64,000 bases of DNA, from assembly GCA_017306015.1 (NCBI GenBank), contig JAFKJK010000028.1, forward strand, positions 21,605-85,604. The letters run 5' to 3'. A model generated the notes under the pieces. The model worked only from the letters and a program-made list of their open reading frames with translations, searched no databases and was not told where the DNA came from. This stretch comes from Propionibacteriaceae bacterium. Its GTDB lineage: Bacteria > Actinomycetota > Actinomycetes > Propionibacteriales > Propionibacteriaceae. Below are positions 32,266 through 40,692 of this stretch, piece by piece. Position 1 is the first letter of the stretch; each line of letters starts with the position of its first letter. Position numbers and translations under genes: made by a program.

Positions 32266-33138
32266 TCAGCGGCGGCCGGCCGTCCCGAGCTGGGCGAGGT
32301 CGTCGTCACTGAGGTCCAGGTCGGCGACCGCGAGGTTCTGCTCCAGGTGGGCGACGCGCGACGTCCCGGGGATCAGCAGGATGTTGTCGCGGTGGGACAG
32401 CAGCCAGGCCAGGCCGACCTGCGCGGGGGTGGCACCGATCCGTTCGGCGACCGCCTGCACTGTCGGGTCCTCGGTGACCTTGGGCACCCACGGGAACGCC
32501 GACCCGAGCGGGAAGTACGGCACGTAGGCGATCCCGCGCTGTGCGCAGAGGTCCAGCACGTCGGCGTCCGCCTGGTCGAGAAGGCTGAACGCGTTCTGTA
32601 CGCAGACGATGCCCGCCTGCTCAATGGCCTGTTCCACCTGGGCGCGGTCCGCCGTCGAGATGCCGATGCCGGCGATCTTCCCCTCGTCCCTCAAGGCGAC
32701 CATTTCGGCAAGCTGATCCTCCAGCGGCACCTGCTGGTCGGGGTCGGTCGGCGGGTGGTCGGGGATGCGGAGGTTCACCGCTCCCAGCCGTTCGATGCCG
32801 AGCGTGCGCAGGTTGTCCTCGACGGCCGAGCGCAGTTGCTCGGGACGGTGCGCTGTGGGCCAGCCACCGTCCGCGTCCCGGATGGCGCCGATCTTCGAGA
32901 CCAGCACCAGGTCGTCGGGATAGGGGTGCAGCGCCTCCCGGATCAGCTCGTTGGACACGTCCGGCCCGTAGTACTGGGCGGTGTCGATGTGGTTCACGCC
33001 GAGCTCGACCGCGCGCCGCAGCACCGCGATCGCCTCGTCGTGGTCGCGCGGCGGTCCCATCACGCCCGGCCCGGGGAGCTGCATCGCCCCGAACCCGATC
33101 CGGCGCACGGTGAACTGCCCCAGTTGGAAGGTCTGCAT
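32266..33138 (-). CDS. aldo/keto reductase
   Basis: A 290-residue TIM-barrel NADPH-dependent reductase. VNHIDTAQYYGPDVSNELI supplies the catalytic Asp and Tyr, and DLVLVSKIG the Lys. The fourth tetrad position, usually His, lies in AVNLRIPDH, where Arg replaces it as in the YdbC-like subgroup. LLIPGTSRVAHLEQNLAVADLDLSDDDLAQL is the cofactor end. Start at ATG 33138 (MQTFQLGQFTVRRIGFGAMQLPG); an upstream in-frame start to 33294 has no family sequence. Convergent with the GH3 gene. Confidence 0.9.
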   Translation of the reverse strand: MQTFQLGQFTVRRIGFGAMQLPGPGVMGPPRDHDEAIAVLRRAVELGVNHIDTAQYYGPDVSNELIREALHPYPDDLVLVSKIGAIRDADGGWPTAHRPEQLRSAVEDNLRTLGIERLGAVNLRIPDHPPTDPDQQVPLEDQLAEMVALRDEGKIAGIGISTADRAQVEQAIEQAGIVCVQNAFSLLDQADADVLDLCAQRGIAYVPYFPLGSAFPWVPKVTEDPTVQAVAERIGATPAQVGLAWLLSHRDNILLIPGTSRVAHLEQNLAVADLDLSDDDLAQLGTAGRR

Positions 33139-33734
33139 GGGACTGAGCCTAGTCCGGTGGCTGAACAGGGACGGCCCTTGTTGCGCCACGGACGGTGGCG
33201 TAAGAACGCTCCTCGGTCCGGCAGTCGCCGACCCACCACAGTCGAGAGCCGTGGAGATGCCCAAGCAGATCCACGGGGTCAGGCACGAGCTCATGGCGAG
33301 GTTCTCGTGCTAGAAGAACGTGGTTGTCGCACCTGTGCTGTCGAGCGGATGCGCGCGGTGCTAGGTGGTGGTGGTTGTCAGCGCCTTGACCCGGCTGACA
33401 ACCACCATGGACTAGCACGATGCGGTGATCAGGCGACCAGACCGGCTCATAACAACGTTCAGCGGTCACGCTCGGCTCGAACACGGTGGGTCAGCTCCCA
33501 GCTTGACGGCGTGCCGCTGTCGAGCGGAGGTCGCTGAACCAGAGCCGTCCCCGAATCGCCACGGGGGTGGACCGAGGGAACCCTTCCAGCCAGTCGGGGC
33601 CGGTCCAGGTCACGGCGGTGGGCGACGGGCTCGAAGATCGCCGAGCCCGGGACCAGCACCGTCGTTGCGCGAAACCCGGCCGGGATCGGTCGTCGATCCG
33701 GTCCCGGCCGGTGGTTTCCCGCGGCCCTGTGCGC
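33139..33734. other. long intergenic region with hairpin and possible gene remnant
   Basis: No intact gene. The left half holds the repeat/hairpin at 33307-33418. On the minus strand between about 33490 and 33660, two overlapping frames join into protein-like sequence (LVPGSAIFEPVAHRRDLDRP, then WLEGFPRSTPVAIRGRLWF after a one-base shift), which suggests a decayed gene of unknown family. Confidence 0.4.
33307..33418. repeat. hairpin with repeated arm (REP/MITE-like)
   Basis: GTGCTAG (33358-33364) and TGGTGGTTGTCAGC (33369-33382) pair with GCTGACAACCACCA (33394-33407) and CTAGCAC (33412-33418), giving about 21 bp of stem. A degenerate third arm, GTGCTAGAAGAACGTGGTTG, starts 51 bp upstream at 33307. 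This looks like a small palindromic element or the ends of a lost mobile element. Confidence 0.5.
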
Positions 33735-35123
33735 CTACGCGGGAAGTCCCTCCGCCAGCCGATCGGCTTCGGCGATGACCTCGCGTGCCACGTCCTCGTT
33801 CCACAGGCCCGTGACGAAGGCGAGGTCGCAGACATTGAAGCGGTTCCGCATCAGATGGCTGTTGCTGAGCGCCCACACCGTCGGCTCCCGCTCACCCGAG
33901 TCCAGGTCGGAAGCCCGGACGGGTGCGCAGGCCTCCCGCAGCGCCCGCGCGATCGCGGCCGGATCGGCCAGGCAGCGTCCCAGCAGGAACTCCCGGTGCA
34001 CGCCCCAGTTGGCGACGAAGTCGGCGAACCGGGTGGCGAAGCCCGCCGATTGCATCCGGACCAGTTTGCGGTGGTAGTCGGACCAGCATTCCTCACCGGA
34101 ATGCCCCGACGGGTCCATCACCGCGAACACCGAACGCACCAACCGCTCCGCGTCCGCCGAGGCCAAGGGCCGGGGCTCCGGCAGGCCACCGTCGTCGAGC
34201 CGCGAGACCACCCGCTGCCACAGCAAGGACGCCCACAGCGTCGTCACCCCGACCTGGGCTCCGTGGAGCTGGTGCGGCAGATCGTGGGCGCCCGCCCACA
34301 TGTCGAGCATGTGCGAGACCGTGTGCTCCATGCCCGAGGACGGCGAGGTCTGGCGCGCCAGGCCCATCGAGATCCCGCTCAGGGTGAGCAGGTTCTGCAG
34401 CAGTTCGAGGTCCTGCGGCTTCGACTCCCCGATGCCCCGGGCGGCCGCCAGCATCTCCTGGCCCCGATCCCGGGCCAGCAACGCGGCCTCGGCCGACCAG
34501 TGGTCGTCCATCCCCAGCTGGTTGGCCAGGTACCAGTCGGCCGGGGCGGTGAACATCGAGATCATGTCGCCGAGGCCAGAGCGGTTGAGCTCGACCGGAG
34601 CCATCGCGACGATGTCGGTGTCGACGACGAGGACAGTGGCGTAGGCGCTGGGCGCCGTCCGCTTCACGCCCTTGCGCAGCAGGACGCTCTCGTCGTCGGC
34701 GTAGCCGTTGACCGATGCCGCGGTCTGCACGATCACGTGCGGCCGGCCGGTAGCGGCCACCTTGCCGAGATCGCTGATCGTCCCCGAGCCCACCGTGACG
34801 ACGACGTCCGCGTCCCGACAGCCCTGGGTGGCCCGCTCGACCGCGGCCTCGTCGGCCGGCGTGTTCGCGGCGAGCACGACCGGGGTGACGACCGCGCCCA
34901 GGCCGGTCAGCTGGTCACCCACCCACGACTTCAGGTCGCCTTCGGGGCATGGGATCGGAGTAGCGTCGCACAGCAGGGCGATCCGGTCGGGGAGCAAGTC
35001 GTGGACGCGGTCGGCCAGCTGATGCCGGACCCCCGCGCCCAACAGGATGTCCCCTGGGCCTGCGCCCCGGGCCGTGAAGGCAGTCCAGTCGATCGCCGTG
35101 GTGGACGGGGACCCATCGCTCAT
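33735..35123 (-). CDS. sn-glycerol-1-phosphate dehydrogenase-like (AraM/iron-ADH family)
   Basis: A 462-residue dehydrogenase of the iron-containing alcohol dehydrogenase superfamily, closest to AraM/EgsA glycerol-1-phosphate dehydrogenases. DVVVTVGSGTISDLGKVAA is the NAD loop, VIVQTAASVNGYADDESVLLRKGVKRT is the AraM-type segment, and metal ligands would come from NRSGLGDMIS (Asp), EHTVSHMLD (His) and HGAQVGV (His). It would interconvert dihydroxyacetone phosphate-like and polyol-phosphate compounds. ATG at 35123 overlaps the FGGY kinase stop (ATGA), so it most likely acts on that kinase's product. Confidence 0.83.
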   Translation of the reverse strand: MSDGSPSTTAIDWTAFTARGAGPGDILLGAGVRHQLADRVHDLLPDRIALLCDATPIPCPEGDLKSWVGDQLTGLGAVVTPVVLAANTPADEAAVERATQGCRDADVVVTVGSGTISDLGKVAATGRPHVIVQTAASVNGYADDESVLLRKGVKRTAPSAYATVLVVDTDIVAMAPVELNRSGLGDMISMFTAPADWYLANQLGMDDHWSAEAALLARDRGQEMLAAARGIGESKPQDLELLQNLLTLSGISMGLARQTSPSSGMEHTVSHMLDMWAGAHDLPHQLHGAQVGVTTLWASLLWQRVVSRLDDGGLPEPRPLASADAERLVRSVFAVMDPSGHSGEECWSDYHRKLVRMQSAGFATRFADFVANWGVHREFLLGRCLADPAAIARALREACAPVRASDLDSGEREPTVWALSNSHLMRNRFNVCDLAFVTGLWNEDVAREVIAEADRLAEGLPA

Positions 35124-36604
35124 GCCACACCTGCCGCGAAGCTGGCTTCGAGGGTGTCGTACAGCGTCCGGTACTCGCCGTAGGCGGCTTCCAGGGTGTC
35201 CTTGAGCGCCGGGTCGGGTTCGGTCGGGTCGGGCGCGACTTGGACGACGGCGTCCACGCACTCCGGGATCGAGCCGAACAGCCCAACGCCGACCGCGGCG
35301 AGCATCGCGCCGCCGACGGCTGTGGTCTCCTCGGTCGTGACCCGATCCACCGCGCAGCCAGCCAAGGTTGCCTTGGCGACCAGGGAGAACTCGCTCCTGC
35401 GGCCTCCACCGACGATCCGGATGCGACCTCCGAGCCCCAGCTGCCGTAGTCGCCGGACGATGTCGGTGAATGCAAACGCGTTGCCCTCCACGACGGCCCG
35501 GGCGAGATCCGCCGGTCCGTGGTTCATCCCGAGCCCGTAGAAGGCTCCACGCATCAGGTCGTTCCAGCGTGGCGCCATCGCTCCGGACAGCGCCGGGACG
35601 AAGCGGACGCCGCGTGCCCCCGGCTCGGACTGCTGCGCGAGTTCGAAGACCCGGCCTTGGGTAGTGCCGAGGACGTCGGCCAGCCACAGGGTGTTGCCGC
35701 CGGAGACGAAGCCCGGATTCTCGATCAAGTAGAAGTCGGGAACAGCATGGGCGTGGGTCTCGACCAGCCCGGTCTCGTCGATCAGTGGGCGGTCGCTGCC
35801 GACGCACACCGGCTCGGCGGTGCCGGCGATGTCGACAACGACGTCTCGGGTGACCCCACCGGCGCCGACGCAGGCGCCGTGCTCGTCACCGGTGCCGACG
35901 ACGACCTGGCAGCGGGTGGTCAGCCCGAGGATCTCGGCAGCCTCCGGCAGCAGCGTTCCGACGACGTCCGTGGAGTTGCGGATCTGCGGCATCATCGCGG
36001 GGTCGATCCCTGCTGCGCCCAGCATGGCCGGCGAGTAGTCCCGAGTCGAGATGTCGTAGAACAGGGTCGAGGACGCGTTCGCGTGGTCCTGGGCGATCTC
36101 GCCGGTCATCCAGGCGAGCAGGAAGCCGCCGACGCTCGGCATGGAGACCGCGGCTGCGAACGTCTCCGGCTCATGCTTGCGCAACCACATGATCTTGGGC
36201 CCGGTGTGGGTCGCGTCGATGTTCAGGCCGGTGCGGGCGAAGGCCGTCGTGACGCCGACGCTGCGGCGCAACGACTCGGCCTCGTCGACGGCGCGCCGGT
36301 CCAGCCAGATGATGGCGTCACGCAGGGCCTGCCGGTTGCGGCCGATCGGGACGACCCCGTCCACCTGGCTCGCCAGCCCGATCACGACGACGTCGGCCGG
36401 GTCGATCCCGGCCGCGGCGACCGCTTCGTGTACCGCTTCGCCGAGCGCGCGGATGTACCAGCCCGGCTCTTGGTCGGCCCAGCCGCTGTGTTTGTGGATC
36501 ATCTGGTAGGGAGACCCCGCGGTGGCGAGGATCTCGCCGTCGGGGGAGAGGACGACGGCTTTGAGCGACTGCGATCCAACGTCGCAGCCAATGGCGAATG
36601 GCAT
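35120..36604 (-). CDS. FGGY-family carbohydrate kinase (xylulokinase-like)
   Basis: A 494-residue FGGY kinase. FAIGCDVGSQSLKAVVLSPDGEI is the phosphate loop, VVVGTGDEHGACVGAGGVTRDVVVDIAGTAEPV the second ATP loop, and IRIVGGGRRSEFSLVAKATLAGCAVDRV the C-terminal signature. DEHGACVGAG and SMPSVGGFLLAWMTGE resemble xylulose/erythritol kinases more than GlpK. ATG at 36604 has CAGGAG upstream. Partner of the AraM-like dehydrogenase: a pathway of polyol or ketose phosphorylation followed by NAD-linked oxidation or reduction is inferred. Confidence 0.86.
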   Translation of the reverse strand: MPFAIGCDVGSQSLKAVVLSPDGEILATAGSPYQMIHKHSGWADQEPGWYIRALGEAVHEAVAAAGIDPADVVVIGLASQVDGVVPIGRNRQALRDAIIWLDRRAVDEAESLRRSVGVTTAFARTGLNIDATHTGPKIMWLRKHEPETFAAAVSMPSVGGFLLAWMTGEIAQDHANASSTLFYDISTRDYSPAMLGAAGIDPAMMPQIRNSTDVVGTLLPEAAEILGLTTRCQVVVGTGDEHGACVGAGGVTRDVVVDIAGTAEPVCVGSDRPLIDETGLVETHAHAVPDFYLIENPGFVSGGNTLWLADVLGTTQGRVFELAQQSEPGARGVRFVPALSGAMAPRWNDLMRGAFYGLGMNHGPADLARAVVEGNAFAFTDIVRRLRQLGLGGRIRIVGGGRRSEFSLVAKATLAGCAVDRVTTEETTAVGGAMLAAVGVGLFGSIPECVDAVVQVAPDPTEPDPALKDTLEAAYGEYRTLYDTLEASFAAGVA

Positions 36605-36665
36605 CAAGAACTCCTGAGAGAAAAGGCTGAACCCGGCCCGCGGCATTGCGGGCGGGGGTCGTTTG

Positions 36666-37388
36666 TCAGATGTGGGTGGTCTGTGCCTTGCGGTTGAGCC
36701 AGAACTCGATGACGTCGGCGACATGCCACTCGCTGGAGAGCATGACCGGAGTGCCGTCGGCCCTGGTGTCCGTTTCCTCGAAGTACAGCAGCGGATCGCC
36801 GACCTCCACCTTCAACAGCCGAGCCAGCGCCGCGTCCGCGAGGACGGGCTTGAGCTGGGCGCGCCCGGCACTGGGCGCGTAACCCAGGTCGGCCAGAAGG
36901 CGGAAGAGAGACTGCACGCGCTTGTTGCGCAGCGAGGGAGGCACGAATGATGCAGGTATGCGGTCGGCGCTGTACACGATGGGACGGTCGTCCGCGGTTC
37001 GCACCCGGATAACCTCCCAGAGCAGTTCCTTGGGTTCCAGGTGCAGCAACTCGCTCTCGCTCGGCTGAGCCGGGCGGGTAGCGGCCGAGAGGACGGTGAT
37101 GCCGGGTTTGTGCCCGGCCTCCTCGATCATCTTGGTGTAGCTGAGTGTCGACTCCAGCGAGTGCTGGTTCTGGATGCCCTTGACATAGGTCCCGCGTCCG
37201 TGTTTGCGCAGCAGCAGCCCGGTCTCGATCAGGTTGCGGTACGCCTCACGGATGGTAGTGCGACTGACTTCGAGGAGGCGAGCCATTTCCTGCTCGCTCG
37301 GGAGCTGGGAGCCGGCGGGATAGGTTCCGTCGCTCACCATTTCCACGATGCGGGCACGAACGGTGTCCGCGAGGGGTGAACGCGGCAC
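36666..37388 (-). CDS. GntR-family regulator (HutC/UTRA type)
   Basis: A 240-residue GntR regulator. PLADTVRARIVEMVSDGTYPAGSQLPSEQEMARLLEVSRTTIREAYRNLIETGLL is the winged helix, followed by GRGTYVKGIQ and a UTRA domain ending in GTPVMLSSEWHVADVIEFW. GTG at 37388 is preferred, with AAGGAGG four bases upstream; an in-frame ATG at 37469 adds 27 residues without family sequence but sits 2 bp after the previous stop. Lying inside the operon, it probably regulates both arms through the GTTAGACGTCTAAC sites. Confidence 0.85.
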   Translation of the reverse strand: MPRSPLADTVRARIVEMVSDGTYPAGSQLPSEQEMARLLEVSRTTIREAYRNLIETGLLLRKHGRGTYVKGIQNQHSLESTLSYTKMIEEAGHKPGITVLSAATRPAQPSESELLHLEPKELLWEVIRVRTADDRPIVYSADRIPASFVPPSLRNKRVQSLFRLLADLGYAPSAGRAQLKPVLADAALARLLKVEVGDPLLYFEETDTRADGTPVMLSSEWHVADVIEFWLNRKAQTTHI

Positions 37389-37470
37389 GTCGCCTCCTTG
37401 GATCACGTCGACACTAGCCGATGGGTCCGTTGGGCGGATCCCCGGCACGCTGACCTGCACCTTATGCATT

Positions 37471-38139
37471 TCAGGCCTGTTCAGCCCAATCGAGAGCTGT
37501 CCGGACCTGGGCCGCGATTCCGTCGCCGGGCAGCCGGTTGTCGAAGATCGCTCCGCCGATGGTGAACGCGGCGGCTCCGGCCCCCTTCAGGCCGGCGATC
37601 TGCTCGCGGGTGACCACCGAGCCCGCCGCGATCACCGGGCCGGAACTGGCCGCGACCACCGCCCTGGTCAGTTCCAGCGGGTCGACTCCCTGGTGGCGAT
37701 AGGCGAGCAGGTCGACGCCGCTGACCCCGTCGGTGGCCGTGAGCTGCGCGGTCTGCGCCGCGATCTCCTCGATGGAGCCTTCCAGCGCGGACGGGTGCCC
37801 GACGATCGTGCCCGGAAACGGCGCGTACTTCACGCCGCTGCCGGCCAGAAGGGGCAGGGCGAGTTCGGGGTTGGTCCCGCCGAGGATCCAGTCGACGCCG
37901 GCCGCGCGTCCCGCCGCGACGGAGGTCAGCTCGGCCGCTGCTGAGGTGGATACCACCTCCAGGTACACGGTCATCCCGGCCGCGTGCGCAGACTCGGCGA
38001 GCGCGCGTTGCTGCTCGGGCGTCGCTCCCACGTCCTTGAAGCCGACATGGGTGAGTCCGGTCGGCTTCACCTCCTCCAGCACGGCGAGGGCGCCGTCCAC
38101 CGTGCGGTCGTGGTTGGTCAGCATGAAGATGAAATCCAC
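37471..38139 (-). CDS. unrecognised TIM-barrel enzyme (NanE/HisA-like fold)
   Basis: A 222-residue (beta-alpha)8-like protein. Short strands such as THVGFKDVG, MTVYLEVVS, VDWILGGTN and SGVDLLAYRHQG are followed by the phosphate-binding end SGPVIAAGSVVTREQIAGLKGAGAAAFTIGGAIFD, reminiscent of epimerases/isomerases of the NanE, HisA or TrpC type acting on phosphorylated sugars. I do not recognise the exact family. The GTG start has AGGAGG 6 bp upstream. First gene of the minus-strand arm; likely an isomerase or aldolase step on the kinase product. Confidence 0.7.
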   Translation of the reverse strand: MDFIFMLTNHDRTVDGALAVLEEVKPTGLTHVGFKDVGATPEQQRALAESAHAAGMTVYLEVVSTSAAAELTSVAAGRAAGVDWILGGTNPELALPLLAGSGVKYAPFPGTIVGHPSALEGSIEEIAAQTAQLTATDGVSGVDLLAYRHQGVDPLELTRAVVAASSGPVIAAGSVVTREQIAGLKGAGAAAFTIGGAIFDNRLPGDGIAAQVRTALDWAEQA

Positions 38140-38156
38140 TGGGTCCTCCTAAAGAC

Positions 38157-38170
38157 GTTAGACGTCCAAC
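38157..38170. promoter_or_regulatory. GntR-type operator, site 1
   Basis: GTTAGACGTCCAAC, one mismatch from the perfect palindrome at 39147. It lies 17 bp upstream of the TIM-barrel start, and a TACGAT -10-like box for the divergent HAD gene is at 38185-38190, so one site could control both directions. Confidence 0.65.
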
Positions 38171-38230
38171 ATGTGGCTCAAGGGTACGATGTCGGCATCA
38201 TCTCCACAACCCACCAGAGACGGAGCCACC

Positions 38231-39088
38231 ATGACCTACCTTCTGGTCAGCGACCTCGACGGCACGCTGCTCACCTCCGCCAGGACGGTCGGCGAGCGGA
38301 CCGCCGCGGTGCTCAACCGGTTCATCGCCGCCGGCGGCCTGTTCTCGGTCGCCACCGCACGGATGGCCTACGGCTGTGACCGGCTGCTTGCCCCCATCGA
38401 CCTCAACCTGCCCGGGGTCGTGATGAACGGTGCCGCCCTCTACGACTTCGCCACCAACACCTACCTCGACGTGCGCCCGATCCCCGGGGACGCCGTAGCG
38501 GCTGCGACGCTGGCGATTGCCGAGGCCGGCGTCGGCGCCTTCGTGTACGGCGTCCGGGACGGCCTGCTGCGGCTCGGCCACGCCCGCCCCGAGGATCTGG
38601 CCTGGACGCAGTACAACAGCGACCGAGCCCGGGAGGCGCTGCCTCCGTTTGAGCTTCTCGGCTTTGACAACTGGCAACGACTAGGGGAGATCGTCTATCT
38701 CGCCGTGGTCGGTGGCGATCAGGATCTCGCCCGGACGGTGGCAGCGCTCGACGGGGTTGCCGGGCTTGCGGCCCACCCCTATCGCAACATCTACAGCGGC
38801 CACGACTGCCTCGAGTACTCCAGCCCCGATGCCGGGAAGGAGGCCGCAGTGCTGAGGCTGAAGCAGCTGGTCGGGGCCGATGAACTGGTGGTGTTCGGGG
38901 ACAACCGCAACGACCTGGGCATGATGCGCCTCGCCGATCGCAGCCTTGCGCCACAGGGCAGTGTCCCAGAGGCGCTGGCGGTCGCGGACGAGATCATCGC
39001 CAGCAACGAGGATGACGGGGTCGGTAGGGCCGTCGAGGCGCACTGGGAGGCATGGGTTCCGGTCGGCGGCCACCAGATCCACGATTGA
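38231..39088 (+). CDS. HAD-superfamily phosphatase, Cof/IIB type
   Basis: A 285-residue HAD hydrolase. Motif I is LVSDLDGTLLTS (nucleophile Asp, acid Asp), motif II SVATARMAYG, motif III/IV KEAAVLRLKQLVGADELVVFGDNRNDLGMMRLAD. The Cof-type cap lies between. Such enzymes dephosphorylate small sugar or polyol phosphates. First gene of the plus-strand arm of the GntR regulon. ATG at 38231 has a weak ribosome binding site (GGAGCC). Confidence 0.88.
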   Translation: MTYLLVSDLDGTLLTSARTVGERTAAVLNRFIAAGGLFSVATARMAYGCDRLLAPIDLNLPGVVMNGAALYDFATNTYLDVRPIPGDAVAAATLAIAEAGVGAFVYGVRDGLLRLGHARPEDLAWTQYNSDRAREALPPFELLGFDNWQRLGEIVYLAVVGGDQDLARTVAALDGVAGLAAHPYRNIYSGHDCLEYSSPDAGKEAAVLRLKQLVGADELVVFGDNRNDLGMMRLADRSLAPQGSVPEALAVADEIIASNEDDGVGRAVEAHWEAWVPVGGHQIHD

Positions 39089-39146
39089 TGGCCTCAAACC
39101 GTTGCGGAAGCGAGGGTAGTCGTTCTACCCTTCTTACTCGTCCGAC

Positions 39147-39160
39147 GTTAGACGTCTAAC
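39147..39160. promoter_or_regulatory. GntR-type operator, site 2
   Basis: GTTAGACGTCTAAC is a perfect 14-bp palindrome, 15 bp before the permease start. It matches the site at 38157 at 13 of 14 positions, tying the permease to the kinase/dehydrogenase operon. Confidence 0.65.
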
Positions 39161-39175
39161 AACTATGGAGGATCC

Positions 39176-40582
39176 GTGAGTATCGAACACGACGGTGTGG
39201 TCGGCAGCACGCAGCAGAAGAGCTTGAAGAAGGTCGCGGGACCGATGCTCCTGTGGGGCATCGCGGTGGGCGCGGTGATCTCGGGCGACTACTACGGCTG
39301 GAACGCAGGCCTGGGTTTCACCGGCTACTGGGGCTATCTGGTCGCACTGGGCATCATGGGCCTGATGTACCTCGGGCTGTCCCTGGTCATCGGCGAGCTG
39401 GGCAGCGCGATTCCGCACTCCGGCGGCGCTTACGCCTACGTCCGCACCGCGCTCGGCAAACTCTGGGGCTACGTCGCCGGCGTGAGCGTCCTGCTCGAGT
39501 TCGTCTTCTCGCCGGTCGCGGTCGCGCTCACGGTCGGCGCCTACGTCCAGGTGCTCTTCCCGAACGTGCCCATCCTGCTCAGCGCGGCGATCTGCTACGC
39601 GGTATCGATCATTCTCCACCTCACCGGAGCCGCGGGCTCGCTGAGGTTCGAGTTCGTGATCACGGCCATCGCCTGCCTCGGCCTGATCCTGTTCGCTGCC
39701 ATCGGCCTGCCCAAGGTCACGATCGACAATCTCAACCAGTACTCGGCCGGAGCGGTCTTCCCGAACGGCATCGCCGGTCTGTGGGCCGCGTTGCCGCTCG
39801 CCGCGTGGTTCTTCTTCGCGATCGAGAGTCTGCCGATGAGTGCGGAGGAGACCCGCAACCCCGAGAAGGACATGCCTCGGGCACTGATCGGGGCCTGGAT
39901 CACCCTCGCATTCATCGGCGTGGTCACGTTGACTGTCGCCTCCGGCGTTGGCGACGCCAACCTGCCGAGCGCCGCCGCGCCGCTGACTGCCGCACTGCAG
40001 AATGTCGTGGGTCAACAGGGCTGGATCGTTCCGACCATCGCCGTGTTCAGCCTGGTCGCGCTGCTGGCCTCCTTCCACGCCATCCTGCTCGGCTACTCCC
40101 GACAGGTCTTCGCGCTCTCCCGGGCCGGCTACCTGCCCGAGTGGCTGTCGCGACTGAACTCCCGCAAGGTGCCGATCTGGGGACTGATCGTCCCCGGCAT
40201 CGTCGGATACCTGTTCTGCATCATCGGTGACCAGGTCCTGGCTGACGCCGTCCCGGTGCTGGTGACGCTGTCCGTCCTGGTGGCGGCCGTCTCGTACATG
40301 CTGATGATGATCTCCGCGATCGTGCTGCGCCGCCGCCGTCCCGACATGCACCGCCCGTACCGGGTGCCGGGCGGCGAAGGCCTGATGTGGGTCAGCCTGG
40401 TGATCGCGTTCATCCTGATTCCGGCATCGCTGGTCAGTTACCCGATCGCATTCGTCGTCGGCGTCGTGGTGATCGGTCTGTTCCTGGCGTACTTCTTCGC
40501 GATCGGCAGCAAGCGTGCCGGCGACCGGACGGCCGAAGAGGAACTTGCGGCGATCGAGGCGGCCGAGGCCGAACTCGAATAA
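39176..40582 (+). CDS. APC permease, ethanolamine permease-like
   Basis: A 468-residue permease with about 12 membrane helices. AVGAVISGDYYGWNAGLGFTGYWGYLVA and GSAIPHSGGAYAYVRTALGKLWGYVAGVSVLLEFVFSPVAVAL closely recall the ethanolamine permease (EAT) family. It would import ethanolamine or another small amine or amino alcohol. The GTG at 39176 has GGAGGATCC upstream, and a GntR operator sits just before. As in the 13-kb operon, an amine-type transporter is linked to an FGGY kinase. Confidence 0.87.
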   Translation: MSIEHDGVVGSTQQKSLKKVAGPMLLWGIAVGAVISGDYYGWNAGLGFTGYWGYLVALGIMGLMYLGLSLVIGELGSAIPHSGGAYAYVRTALGKLWGYVAGVSVLLEFVFSPVAVALTVGAYVQVLFPNVPILLSAAICYAVSIILHLTGAAGSLRFEFVITAIACLGLILFAAIGLPKVTIDNLNQYSAGAVFPNGIAGLWAALPLAAWFFFAIESLPMSAEETRNPEKDMPRALIGAWITLAFIGVVTLTVASGVGDANLPSAAAPLTAALQNVVGQQGWIVPTIAVFSLVALLASFHAILLGYSRQVFALSRAGYLPEWLSRLNSRKVPIWGLIVPGIVGYLFCIIGDQVLADAVPVLVTLSVLVAAVSYMLMMISAIVLRRRRPDMHRPYRVPGGEGLMWVSLVIAFILIPASLVSYPIAFVVGVVVIGLFLAYFFAIGSKRAGDRTAEEELAAIEAAEAELE

Positions 40583-40595
40583 CCACTGGAGACGT

Positions 40596-40668
40596 CCCGG
40601 GCGGTTTCTCTCACTTTACGCCCGGGGTGCGAGGCGTGGCCGGCGGCGGAGGATGCCGCCGGCCACGC
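40596..40668 (+). terminator. two hairpins after the permease gene
   Basis: CCCGGGCG (40596-40603) pairs with CGCCCGGG (40619-40626). A stronger, perfect 14-bp stem follows: GCGTGGCCGGCGGC (40634-40647) with GCCGCCGGCCACGC (40655-40668) and a 7-nt loop. They probably terminate or attenuate transcription before the NagD-like gene. Confidence 0.7.
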
Positions 40669-40692
40669 ACGCTTCGGACGAAAGGCAACACG

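Noticed and set aside
33301..33420. Complete insertion sequence
   Set aside because: Only palindromic arms are present; no transposase reading frame or target-site duplication was found.
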